Source: KBS50 sp042666615 (GTDB lineage Bacteria; Actinomycetota; Actinomycetes; Mycobacteriales; Micromonosporaceae). Taken from it: DNA of 64,000 nucleotides. Of this stretch, positions 52,222 to 60,789 are shown one piece after another. Under the pieces are notes generated by a model. That model did no database searches and had not been told where the DNA came from. It saw nothing but the letters and a program-made list of their open reading frames with translations. Position 1 is the stretch's first letter. Each line of letters opens with the position of its first letter. A program made the position numbers and the translations under genes. The stretch covers positions 127,639 through 191,638 of the forward strand of contig NZ_JBHTDD010000012.1 of assembly GCF_042666615.1 (NCBI RefSeq), read 5' to 3'.

Positions 52222-54981
52222 CTAGGAACCTGGCCAGGGAGATCGGACCGGCCACTGGGTTTTACCGACCAGCCGGCCCGGTTTCTCTCCGCCCGCTCGG
52301 CGGGTCACGGTCGGTAGCCGACGGCCGACCGCGGTGGCCACGGCGCCGTACCCGATTCCGACGGCGAGCGAGGCGGCGACGGCGAGCACCGCGCTGTGCC
52401 CCACCAGCAGCGGATAGACCTGCCAGTGGGTGAGGTAGACGTAGAGCGAGGCCCCGGCCAGTATCCCCGCCACCCGGTTGAGGCTGGCCAGGCTCGGCAG
52501 GCTGGGCACCCAGACCAGCAACACCAGCCCGGCGACGATTACCGACTCCCGTCGGACGTCGTCGAACATGCCCGGCACGGTGCCCAGGATGGCGACGGTG
52601 ACCAACAGCCGGCGCCACCGCGTGCCGGCCCGGGCCGCCGCCCAGCCGATGGCGAACAGCCAGCCGAACCGTACGGTCGCGGGCAGGTCGTGGCCGGTCC
52701 GCAGATCGAACAGGTCGAAGCGGACCGCCAGGGCGAGGCCCAGCACCGCCATCGGCACGCCAAACGGCCACCGGCGCTCGGCGCGGTCGACCGCCGGTAC
52801 GGCCAGCAGCACCGCCGCGACGACGAGGATGTGGACGATCGCCTCGACGAACCAGAAGTGCCACCTCGACCCGTCGTCCGGCGCGCCGAACACTCCACCC
52901 AGCAGGACCAGGTTCGCCGGGCCGTACTCCCGCAGCACCAGCAGCGCGACCGCGATCCAGGCGACGCTCGGGACCGCGATGCGCAGGACGCTGGTCCGCA
53001 CGTGCCGGAGCCGGTCGCGCCGGTCCGCCGTGGTGAGTTGGAACCGGGCGAAGTTGAAGCCGGCCACGCCGAGCAGCACATGCGCCCCGCCGGAGATGTT
53101 GAAGAGAGCGGCGTGCGTGCCGACGATCAGGACGATGGCGATGGCGCGCAACGCGACGCTGGTCTCCACGACCCGGCGCCGACCGATTCGGGTGCGGGGC
53201 GTCGTGGTCGGGTCGCCGTCCGGTGCGGGTGCGGGGCACAATTCCCGGATCGGCCGCGTGTGCCAACTGGGCGGCAGCCCGCCAAGCTCCTGTTCCAGGC
53301 GCAGCGACATCTCGACGTAGGAGAGCGAGTCACCGCCCAGGCTGACGAAGCTGCTCTCCGGTGTCACGTCGTCGGTGTCGAGCACCTCCGCGTACAACCG
53401 GCAAAGCCGGTCGAGGGCGTCGCCCGACCGCGCCGGTTCCGCCCGGCCTCCGGCGCCCGGTCCGGCGGATGTCGAGCCCGGTCCGACGGAGGCCGGGCCG
53501 GCGGGATCCGGTGCCGGCCGGACCAGGTCCCGGACGGCGCGGTGATCGGGCTTGCCGTTGGGCAGCCGGGGCAGCTCGGCGACGGTCGCGACCGCGACGG
53601 CCCGGGCGGGCAGGGCGCACTCGGTGACGATCGTCCGCCGGACGGTGGCCGGATCGGCCGGGGCGGTCACGGCGACCAGCAGTTCGCCGTCGCCGCCCAC
53701 GCAACAGGCGGCCACGCCGTGCCGCCCGAGCACCGTCTCGACCTGTTGGGGATCCACCCGCAGACCAGCGATCTTGGCGAACTGGCTGCGCCGGCCGACG
53801 ATCTCGTAGAGGCTGTCGGCGGACCGCCGGGCCAGGTCGCCGGTGCGCAGCTCGTGCACGGTCCGGCCGAGAGCCAGGTCGGCCGGCCGTTCGGCGTAGC
53901 CGAGCATCACGTTCGGCCCGGTGTAGACAAGCTCGCCGGTGTCGGCCGGGACCTCGGGCACCGGACGGAGCGCGAACGAGCCGCCCGGAATCGGGACGCC
54001 GATCGCCTCCGGGCGGACCGACGCGAGGTCCGGCGGCAGGTACGCCATCCGGGCGGTCGCCTCGGTCTGGCCGTACATCACGTACAGGTCCCATCCGGCG
54101 CGGCGGCCGAGGGCGGCATAACGGGCGACGCGGTCCGGGGCCAGCCGGCCGCCGGCCTGCGTGACGTACCGCAGGTGCGGCAGCCGCAGGTCGGCGAAGC
54201 CGACCCGGTCGAGCAGGTCGAACGTGTACGGCACGCCGGCGAACGTGGTGCCCCGGGCGGCCCGGAACAGGTCCCAGAAGCAGGTGTCGGCGACCGACAG
54301 GCCGGTCATGATCAGGCCGGCGCCGCGCAGCAGGTGGCTGTGGATCACGGACAGCCCGTAGCAGTAGTGCATGGGGAGCGTGGTCGCGGCCCGGTCGTCC
54401 GGCCGGATGCCCAGATAGTCGGCGATCGCCTCGGCGTTGGCGGTCAGGTTGGCGGCGGAGAGCCGGACCAGCTTGGGTGAGCCGGTCGAACCGGACGTGC
54501 TCAGCAGCAGCGCCAGGTCCGGGTGCAGGTCGTGGGCGGTGCCCGGACGCCGCTCGTCGATCAACCAGCTTCCGGTGGCTGGCCGGAGTATCACGTCCGG
54601 GTCGTACGCGGCGGCCAGCGCCGCGGCGGAGCCACCGCCGTCCGGGACGAGCAGCACGGCGTGGCCGCCGGCGAGTGCCCCGAGGTAGGCGACGAGCGCC
54701 TGCACGGTGTTGCCGCCGACGACCTGGACCAACCGGCGTTCCGGGCCGAGCCGCCGGGCGGTCGCCGCCACCCGGTCGGCCAGTTCCCGGTAGCTGACCG
54801 TGCCCTCGCCGGTGATCAGCGCCGGGCGGGTCCCGTGCGCGGCGAGGCCGCGGACGAACGGCACCACCGGCGCGGTGACAGGAGCGACGCGGGGTCGCGT
54901 GATGCCGGGTCGGGGGCCGTCGGCTCGCGCGAGATCCGGCCGGACCACCACGTCCGGACGGAGGTCGGGCGGGATGAGCAC
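52222..54981 (-). CDS. adenylation-carrier-acyltransferase_3 fusion (NRPS-like synthetase with membrane acyltransferase)
   Basis: A 919-residue three-part protein. Residues about 35-490 form an AMP-binding domain with A3 STSGSTGSPKLV (161-172), A5 MYGQTEA, A7 LRTGDLARR, A8 GRRSQFAKIAGLRVDPQQVE and A10 PNGKPDH (Lys477). After an Ala/Gly/Pro linker comes a carrier domain with SLGGDSLSYVEM (phosphopantetheine Ser552). From about 600 there are roughly ten membrane helices of the acyltransferase_3 family (ALRAIAIVLIVGTHAALF, HFWFVEAIVHI, YVYLTHWQVYPLL). It likely activates an acid, tethers it, and transfers it across or at the membrane. The GTG at 54981 lies ten bases from an IdeR-like box, implying iron control. 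Confidence 0.9.
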   Translation of the reverse strand: MLIPPDLRPDVVVRPDLARADGPRPGITRPRVAPVTAPVVPFVRGLAAHGTRPALITGEGTVSYRELADRVAATARRLGPERRLVQVVGGNTVQALVAYLGALAGGHAVLLVPDGGGSAAALAAAYDPDVILRPATGSWLIDERRPGTAHDLHPDLALLLSTSGSTGSPKLVRLSAANLTANAEAIADYLGIRPDDRAATTLPMHYCYGLSVIHSHLLRGAGLIMTGLSVADTCFWDLFRAARGTTFAGVPYTFDLLDRVGFADLRLPHLRYVTQAGGRLAPDRVARYAALGRRAGWDLYVMYGQTEATARMAYLPPDLASVRPEAIGVPIPGGSFALRPVPEVPADTGELVYTGPNVMLGYAERPADLALGRTVHELRTGDLARRSADSLYEIVGRRSQFAKIAGLRVDPQQVETVLGRHGVAACCVGGDGELLVAVTAPADPATVRRTIVTECALPARAVAVATVAELPRLPNGKPDHRAVRDLVRPAPDPAGPASVGPGSTSAGPGAGGRAEPARSGDALDRLCRLYAEVLDTDDVTPESSFVSLGGDSLSYVEMSLRLEQELGGLPPSWHTRPIRELCPAPAPDGDPTTTPRTRIGRRRVVETSVALRAIAIVLIVGTHAALFNISGGAHVLLGVAGFNFARFQLTTADRRDRLRHVRTSVLRIAVPSVAWIAVALLVLREYGPANLVLLGGVFGAPDDGSRWHFWFVEAIVHILVVAAVLLAVPAVDRAERRWPFGVPMAVLGLALAVRFDLFDLRTGHDLPATVRFGWLFAIGWAAARAGTRWRRLLVTVAILGTVPGMFDDVRRESVIVAGLVLLVWVPSLPSLASLNRVAGILAGASLYVYLTHWQVYPLLVGHSAVLAVAASLAVGIGYGAVATAVGRRLPTVTRRAGGEKPGRLVGKTQWPVRSPWPGS

Positions 54982-54990
54982 CGGCCAAGG

Positions 54991-55009
54991 TTAAGGCAGG
55001 CTAGCCTAA
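54991..55009. promoter_or_regulatory. IdeR/DtxR-like iron box 1
   Basis: TTAAGGCAGGCTAGCCTAA matches the DtxR/IdeR consensus TTAGGTTAGGCTAACCTAA at 15 of 19 positions and is strongly palindromic in its core. It is ten bases upstream of the GTG of the adenylation-acyltransferase gene on the minus strand and overlaps a likely -10 (TAGGCT on the minus strand). Binding of the iron-loaded repressor would block that gene. Confidence 0.78.
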
Positions 55010-55072
55010 GTTGCGAACATGGGGTGAGGTTCGTCGTACCCGACCCAGCCGGATTGGACAGGCGACCCTAAA

Positions 55073-55091
55073 TAAGGTAAGCCTTGCCTCG
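55073..55091. promoter_or_regulatory. IdeR/DtxR-like iron box 2
   Basis: TAAGGTAAGCCTTGCCTCG agrees with the iron-box consensus at about 13-15 of 19 positions, depending on degenerate bases allowed. It abuts the GTG of the ferric-binding-protein gene and covers the likely -10/start region (TAAATA or TAAGGT). It is 64 bases from box 1, so each divergent gene has its own site. Confidence 0.72.
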
Positions 55092-56137
55092 TGAATCTGC
55101 GGCACCTACGCCTCCCACTCGCCCTGACCCTCGCCGGCGCGCTCGGCCTCACCGCCGGCTGCGGCAGCGGCGACGACGCCGACAGCGGCAAGCCGGACGA
55201 CAAGGTCATCACGGTGTACAGCGGGCGTGGGGAGAACCTCGTCAAGCCGGTGCTGGACGCGTTCCAGGAGAAGTCCGGAATCACGGTCAACGTCCGCTAC
55301 GGCAGCACCGCGCAGATGGCCGCCCAGCTCACCGAGGAGGGTGGCAAGAGCCCGGCCGACGTGTTCTTCGCACAGGACGCCGGGGCGCTCGGCGCGGTCG
55401 CCAAGCGGGACCTGTTCGCCCCGCTTCCCGCCGAGGTGCTGGACGCGGTGCCGGCCCCCTACCGGTCCGCCGACGGCGTCTGGGTCGGCGTCACCGGACG
55501 GTCGCGGGTGCTGGCGTACAACGCCGACCAGGTGCCGCAGGCCGACCTGCCGGCGTCGGTGTTCGACATGACCCAGCCGCAGTGGCGCGGCAAGGTCGGG
55601 GTCGCCCCGACCAACGGCTCGTTCCAGGCGTTCGTCACCGCCCTGCGCGTCCAGCACGGTGACGACCGGGCCAAGGCGTTCCTCGACGGCCTGAAGGCCA
55701 ACGACGCGCAGATCCGCGAGAACAACATCCAGATCGTCACCGAGGTCAACGAGGGCAAGCTCGCCACCGGCCTGGTCAACCACTACTACCTGTTCGAGCA
55801 GGCCAAGGAGAAGGGTGTGCCGGCCGACCAGATGAAGGTCAAGCTGCACTTCTTCCCCGGCGGCGACACCGGTGGCCTGGTGAACGTGGCCGGCGTGGGA
55901 GTCCTGAAGAAGGCGGCCACCGACCCGGACACCCGGGCGCTCGTCGACTACCTGCTCGGCACCGAGGCGCAGACCCACTTCGCCACCGAGACGTTCGAGT
56001 ACCCGCTGGTCGCCGGTGTCTCGCCGGCACCGGGTCTGCCGGCGTTGGCCACCCTCGACGCGCCGAAGATCGACCTCAACGACCTGGACACCCTGGACGA
56101 GACGGTGGCCATGATCAAGGAAGCGGGGCTGGGCTGA
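55091..56137 (+). CDS. ferric iron ABC transporter substrate-binding lipoprotein (FbpA/FutA type)
   Basis: A 348-residue periplasmic-type iron-binding protein. Lipoprotein signal LTLAGALGLTAGCGSG with the lipid Cys. Then the ferric-binding family blocks: ITVYSGRGENLVKPVLDAFQEKSGI, ADVFFAQDAGALGAV, VTGRSRVLAYNADQVP, and GLVNHYYLFEQ, whose adjacent tyrosines are the usual iron ligands. It delivers ferric iron to the permease and ATPase encoded downstream. The GTG start has no ribosome site and directly follows an iron box, suggesting a very short leader. Confidence 0.92.
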   Translation: MNLRHLRLPLALTLAGALGLTAGCGSGDDADSGKPDDKVITVYSGRGENLVKPVLDAFQEKSGITVNVRYGSTAQMAAQLTEEGGKSPADVFFAQDAGALGAVAKRDLFAPLPAEVLDAVPAPYRSADGVWVGVTGRSRVLAYNADQVPQADLPASVFDMTQPQWRGKVGVAPTNGSFQAFVTALRVQHGDDRAKAFLDGLKANDAQIRENNIQIVTEVNEGKLATGLVNHYYLFEQAKEKGVPADQMKVKLHFFPGGDTGGLVNVAGVGVLKKAATDPDTRALVDYLLGTEAQTHFATETFEYPLVAGVSPAPGLPALATLDAPKIDLNDLDTLDETVAMIKEAGLG

Positions 56138-57705
56138 GCGCGGTCCGTCCGGTCGCGGGGCCCACATCGTGGGTCCCGCGACGCGCCGTACCCCGGCCCA
56201 CCGCTGTCGCCTCGGCGGCGGCCGTCGCGATCGCCCTGGTCCCGCTGGCCTACCTGGCGGTACGCACCGGCGAGGCGGGCTGGTCGCGCATCGCCGAGGA
56301 GTTGTTCACGGCGCGGGTCGCGCAGCTCGCCGGTCGCAGCCTCGCCCTGGCCGCGGTCGTCACCACCGGTTGCGTCGTGCTCGGCGTCGGCACCGCCTTC
56401 CTGGTCACCCGCACCGACCTGCCCGCCCGGCGACTGTTCGGCGTGCTCGCCGCGCTGCCGCTGGCAGTGCCGACCTACGTGGCCGGCTACACCTGGATCT
56501 CCACGGTCGACGGGTTCGCCGGGTTCTGGCCCGCCGCGCTGGTGCTCACCCTCTGCTCGTACCCCTATGTCTTCCTGCCCGTCGCGTCCGCGCTCACCGG
56601 CGCGGACCCGGCGCAGGAGGAGGTGTCCCGGTCCCTCGGACACGGCGCGTGGCGCACCTTCACCGCGGTGACGCTGCGCCAGGTCCGGCCCGCGATCGCC
56701 GCGGGCGGGCTGCTCGTCGCGCTGTACGTGCTCTCCGACTTCGGCGCGGTCTCCATCGTCCGGGTGGACACCTTCACCCGAGCCATCTTCACCGCGTTCA
56801 ACCTCGGCTTCGACCGCACCGGCGCGCTTGTGCTGTCCACCGTACTGGTGCTGCTCACCGTGCTGCTCATCGGCGGCGAACTACTCACCCGGGCGCGGGG
56901 CGCCCGGTACGCCCGGACCGGAGGCGCCGGCCGGCCGGCCACCCGGTTCCGGCTGCGGGCGGTCCGCTGGCCGGCGGTGCTCGCGCTCGCCGGCGTGGCC
57001 GCGCTGGCACTCGGGGTGCCGGCCGCGAACCTGGTCCGCTGGCTGGCCGCCGGCGTGTCCCGGCCCGGATCGCTCGGCGAGATCGCGACGGCGGCCGGCA
57101 GTTCGTTGTCCGTCTCGCTGGCCGGTGCCGCGCTGACCATGGTGCTCGCCCTGCCGGTCGGGCTGCTCACCGCCCGGGCGCCGAGCCCGCTGGCCACCCT
57201 GCTGGACCGGCTCACCTACCTCGCGCACGCCCTGCCGGGCGTGGTCATCGGGCTGTCGCTTGTCTTCTTCGGCATCAACGTCGCCTATCCCCTCTACCAG
57301 AGCGTCTGGTTGCTGGCCCTGGCGTACGCGACGCTGTTCCTGCCACTCGCGGTCGGTGCGGTCGCCGGCGCCGCGGCGCAGTCACCGCCGTCGCTGGAGG
57401 AGGTCGGCCGGTCGCTCGGGCATGGCCCGGTCGCGGTCTTCCGCACCGTCACGCTGCCACTGACCCTCCCCGGAATCGGTGCCGGCGCGGCGCTCGTCTT
57501 CCTCACCTGCATGAAGGAACTGCCGGCCACGCTGTTGCTGAAGCCGACCGGAATGGACACCCTGGCCACCGAGTTGTGGACGCACACCTCGACCGCCTCG
57601 TACGCCGCCGCCGCGCCGTACGCCGCGCTCCTGGTCGGACTGGCCGCCATCCCCACCTGGGTGCTGGCCGTCCGCACCGGGCTGATCGATCGGGCAGGTA
57701 CCTGA
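56134..57705 (+). CDS. ferric iron ABC transporter permease (FbpB type), probable CTG start
   Basis: A double-length permease of about 523 residues with two copies of the binding-protein-dependent transport fold: EEVSRSLGHGAWRTFTAVTLRQVRPA (first EAA loop) and EEVGRSLGHGPVAVFRTVTLPLTLPG (second). The first helix (AVASAAAVAIALVPLAYLAV) lies upstream of the first conventional start, a TTG at 56302 that would cut it off. The only initiator-like codon in frame near the junction is CTG at 56134, overlapping the preceding stop (CTGA) with AAGGAAG about ten bases before. I therefore place the start there. It forms the membrane channel of the iron importer. Confidence 0.88.
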   Translation: MSAVRPVAGPTSWVPRRAVPRPTAVASAAAVAIALVPLAYLAVRTGEAGWSRIAEELFTARVAQLAGRSLALAAVVTTGCVVLGVGTAFLVTRTDLPARRLFGVLAALPLAVPTYVAGYTWISTVDGFAGFWPAALVLTLCSYPYVFLPVASALTGADPAQEEVSRSLGHGAWRTFTAVTLRQVRPAIAAGGLLVALYVLSDFGAVSIVRVDTFTRAIFTAFNLGFDRTGALVLSTVLVLLTVLLIGGELLTRARGARYARTGGAGRPATRFRLRAVRWPAVLALAGVAALALGVPAANLVRWLAAGVSRPGSLGEIATAAGSSLSVSLAGAALTMVLALPVGLLTARAPSPLATLLDRLTYLAHALPGVVIGLSLVFFGINVAYPLYQSVWLLALAYATLFLPLAVGAVAGAAAQSPPSLEEVGRSLGHGPVAVFRTVTLPLTLPGIGAGAALVFLTCMKELPATLLLKPTGMDTLATELWTHTSTASYAAAAPYAALLVGLAAIPTWVLAVRTGLIDRAGT

Positions 57706-58781
57706 TGTTGACCCTCAGTAACGTCCGAAAGTCATACGGCGTCGTCACCGCGCTCGACGGGGTCGACCTCGACGTGCCGGACGGCACGCTTGTCGCCGTG
57801 CTGGGGCCGTCCGGCTGCGGCAAGACCACCCTGCTGCGCTGCGTCGCCGGCTTCGAGGCCGTCCACGGCGGCACGATCAGTCTCGCGGGCAGGCCCGTCG
57901 CCGGGGACGGCGCACACGTGCCACCGCACCGCCGCCGGGTCGCCGTGGTGCCGCAGGAGGGGGCGCTCTTCCCGCACCTGTCGGTGGCCCGCAATGTCGG
58001 GTACGGCCTCGACCGGGCCGCCCGCCGGTCCGGCCGGGTCGAGGAGGTGCTCGCCCTGGTCGGGCTGCCGGGACATGGCGACCGGATGCCGCACCAGCTC
58101 TCCGGTGGGCAGCAACAGCGGGTCGCCGTGGCCCGGGCGTTGGCTCCCCGGCCGCCACTGGTGCTGCTCGACGAGCCGTTCAGCGCCCTCGACGCGGGGC
58201 TGCGCGCCGACCTGCGCCGGGACGTCCGGGAGGCGCTGCGAGCCGACGGCGCCACCGCCGTCCTGGTCACCCACGACCAGGGTGAGGCGCTGTCCATGGC
58301 CGACCGGGTCGCCGTGATGAACGCCGGCCGGATCGTCCAGTACGGGCCGCCCACCGCGATCTACCGGGAACCCGCCGACCCGTGGGTGGCCCGGTTCGTC
58401 GGCGATGCGGTGCTGCTCCCCGCCGACGTGCGGGACGGCGTGGCGGTGACCCCGCTCGGCCGCCTGCCGCTGCACGGCGCCACGCCCGCCGGCACCGTGT
58501 CCGTGCTGCTCCGCCCCGAACAGGTCCGGCTCACCACGGTTGTCGGCGCGGCCGGCATCGGCGGCGGTGCGGCCGGCGGACCGACGGCGGTCGTGGTCCG
58601 GCACGACTTCCACGGCCACGACGCGCTTGTCGCGTTGCGGCTGGTCGACGGCACCGAGGTGACGGCCCGGGTGCTGGACTCCACCCCGCCGTTGAGCGTG
58701 GGCGACCGGGTCACCGTGTCGGTCAGCGGTGCCGCCCGCGCCTACCCCACGGCCAGCAACCGGGTCTCGCTCACGGTTTGA
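57705..58781 (+). CDS. ferric iron ABC transporter ATPase (FbpC type)
   Basis: A 358-residue ATPase. Walker A GPSGCGKTT, Q-loop VVPQEGALFPHL, signature LSGGQQQRVAVARALA, Walker B LVLLDEPFSALD, H-loop LVTHDQGEAL, and a C-terminal TOBE region (VSVLLRPEQVRL). The Q-loop/FPHL and length match FbpC-type ferric transporters. ATG overlaps the permease stop (TGATG), completing a three-gene fbpABC-like operon under iron box 2. Confidence 0.93.
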   Translation: MLTLSNVRKSYGVVTALDGVDLDVPDGTLVAVLGPSGCGKTTLLRCVAGFEAVHGGTISLAGRPVAGDGAHVPPHRRRVAVVPQEGALFPHLSVARNVGYGLDRAARRSGRVEEVLALVGLPGHGDRMPHQLSGGQQQRVAVARALAPRPPLVLLDEPFSALDAGLRADLRRDVREALRADGATAVLVTHDQGEALSMADRVAVMNAGRIVQYGPPTAIYREPADPWVARFVGDAVLLPADVRDGVAVTPLGRLPLHGATPAGTVSVLLRPEQVRLTTVVGAAGIGGGAAGGPTAVVVRHDFHGHDALVALRLVDGTEVTARVLDSTPPLSVGDRVTVSVSGAARAYPTASNRVSLTV

Positions 58782-58821
58782 GGCAACGGCCGCAGGCGGG
58801 TATCCCGCCGGACCGAACAGG

Positions 58822-59592
58822 TCAGGCGGTGGCCGCGGCCCTACCGAGCAGTGCGGTGATTCGGGGCAACGCCGTGCCGATGGGTTCTCGGATCACGTCG
58901 ACCGCGAGCGTGTCGTACGGTGTCGGATCCCGATTGACGATGACAAGTCGCGCGCCGCATTCGACGGCCACCGCGCACAGCGACGCTGCCGGTTCGACCA
59001 GCAGCGAGCTGCCGACGGCCAGCATCAACTGGGACGCGCCAGCGATCTGCCGGGCCCTGCTCAGCGTGTCCCCGTCGAGCTTTTCGCCGAACATCACCAC
59101 GGCGGGCTTGAGGATGCCGCCGCAGTCGACGCACGACGGGTCGATGTCGCCCGCGCGGACCCGGTCCAGGAGGCTCTCCGTGGAGATCCGCCGGCGACAA
59201 CTCACACAGACCGTCTCGCGCATGCTGCCGTGCAACTCCAACACCTTGCGCGGGCTCACCCCGGCACGCTGGTGCAGCCCGTCGACGTTCTGTGTGAGGA
59301 CACGCATCGCCACCCCCGAGCGTTCCAGGTCGGCGAGCGCCTCGTGGGCGACGTTCGGCCGGGCCGCCCAGGCGGCGTGGTCACGGTAGGTGCGCCACAG
59401 GCCAGCCCGGGTCGCCTGATCGGCAAGGAAGCTGTCGATGGAGAAACCCGCGGTCGCGGATGGATCGCGGGTCCAGACCCCGTTCGGACCGCGGTAATCC
59501 GGAACTCCCGAGTCGGTGGAAATGCCGGCGCCGCTGAACACGACGACGCGGGTGACGCCGACTGCCCAGTCCGGCATGGTCATGCTGTCCAT
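58822..59592 (-). CDS. Sir2-family NAD-dependent protein deacylase
   Basis: A 256-residue sirtuin. NAD site GAGIS (21-25) and PDYRGPNGVW. TQNVDGLH (100-107), catalytic His121 in LELHGSM, and a four-cysteine zinc module (Cys129, Cys132, Cys154, Cys157). VVMFGE and VGSSLLVEPAA complete the Rossmann fold. It removes acetyl or other acyl groups from lysines using NAD. Such enzymes reactivate acetylated acyl-CoA synthetases, which is interesting beside the two adenylating genes at 60790-63821, though those are on the other strand. A TAGCAT element eight bases before the ATG may give a nearly leaderless transcript. Confidence 0.94.
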   Translation of the reverse strand: MDSMTMPDWAVGVTRVVVFSGAGISTDSGVPDYRGPNGVWTRDPSATAGFSIDSFLADQATRAGLWRTYRDHAAWAARPNVAHEALADLERSGVAMRVLTQNVDGLHQRAGVSPRKVLELHGSMRETVCVSCRRRISTESLLDRVRAGDIDPSCVDCGGILKPAVVMFGEKLDGDTLSRARQIAGASQLMLAVGSSLLVEPAASLCAVAVECGARLVIVNRDPTPYDTLAVDVIREPIGTALPRITALLGRAAATA

Positions 59593-59683
59593 GGCCGCCG
59601 ATGCTAGGCCAGCACCGACCCTCGGGCGATCCGGTTTCGGCCCAGCCGGGCTTCGTCACGGGCCCGATCCGGATCGGCGGACG

Positions 59684-60622
59684 CTACGCCCGGCGCTCGC
59701 TTGGGCTGTGTCCGTAGCGGGCCCGGAACGTCCGGCTGAAATGCGCCGGGTCGCGGAATCCCCAGCGCCGGGCGATGTCCATCACCGTTCGGGCGTTGAG
59801 GGCGGGGTCCGAGAGGTCCCGGCGGCATCGGTCCAGCCGGCGGGACCACACGGTACGGATCACCGACCGCGGCTCGGTCTCGAACAGCCGATGCAGGTAG
59901 CGCTCGGAGATGTGCAGCCCGGCGGCGATGCTCGCCGGGCACAGCCCCGGATCGCCGAGATGCGCCTCGACGTACGCGTACGCCCGGCGCAGATGCGTGG
60001 TCCGGACGGAGTCGGCGGCCGTCCGGCCGGTGCGGCTGCCCAGCGTGGTGGCCACCAGGTCCATCGCCTGGGCGGCCAGCGTCTCGTGCAGCGCCGGATC
60101 CAGCGCCGGGGCCCGGCGAGCGAGGTTCGTCAGGAAGGACCACACCAGCCCGCCGAGCGGCTCGGTGTGTCGGATCGGCACCGCGGTCACCGACTCCAGC
60201 CCGCCGAGCCGGGGACGCAGCAGCGCGGTCGGCATCTGCACCACGAGGTGGTGGAAGGCCGACGGGCCGGTGAAGTCGACCGTGTAGGGCCGGCCCGCGT
60301 CGAACAGGGCCAGATCCCCCGGCCGCAGGTGCACCTGCCGGCCGTCCTGCGCGCCGAACGCCTCGCCGGCCAGGTGCACGGCGAGCAGGACCTCGTCCTG
60401 CCGCGCCTCGTCGATGTGCGGGAGGCGCCGGTGCACCGTCATCGGGTTGGCGTCGATTCTGGAGAACCGCACGGCGCCGACGGGGACGCTGGTGACCTGC
60501 CCGGCGAACGGACCGGTCGCGGTGTCGACGTCGAGCCGGACGAAGGTGCGGCAGATGACCTCCCGCCAGTACGCGACACGCTCCCGTGGCGGCACCTGGT
60601 CGGTCGACAGAACGGCGTCCAT
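59684..60622 (-). CDS. AraC-family regulator (AraC-binding-like sensor domain)
   Basis: A 312-residue regulator. The N-terminal sensor begins VPPRERVAYWREVICRTFVRLDVD, the AraC-binding-like domain often seen in regulators of fatty acid and ester metabolism. The C-terminal helix-turn-helix pair reads LCPASIAAGLHISERYLHRLFETEPRSVIRTVWSRRLDRCRRDL and VMDIARRWGFRDPAHFSRTFRARYGHSP. ATG 60622 has GAGGGA upstream; an adjacent in-frame GTG at 60625 is possible. It is divergent from the acyl-adenylating gene at 60790 and is the likely regulator of that pair. Confidence 0.92.
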   Translation of the reverse strand: MDAVLSTDQVPPRERVAYWREVICRTFVRLDVDTATGPFAGQVTSVPVGAVRFSRIDANPMTVHRRLPHIDEARQDEVLLAVHLAGEAFGAQDGRQVHLRPGDLALFDAGRPYTVDFTGPSAFHHLVVQMPTALLRPRLGGLESVTAVPIRHTEPLGGLVWSFLTNLARRAPALDPALHETLAAQAMDLVATTLGSRTGRTAADSVRTTHLRRAYAYVEAHLGDPGLCPASIAAGLHISERYLHRLFETEPRSVIRTVWSRRLDRCRRDLSDPALNARTVMDIARRWGFRDPAHFSRTFRARYGHSPSERRA

Positions 60623-60789
60623 CACTTCCCTCGCACCCTGCGCCGGACTCTACCTGCTCGGTTTGACCGGCAGCGTACGGCGGTTGTCCGGCCGCGCACA
60701 CAGTCCTCCGGACGGTTCATCGGGACCGATCGGTGGGCCTACCGTCCGAGGGCGGGCCGGTGGTCCGGCCGCGGCCGAGGAGGTTGAAC

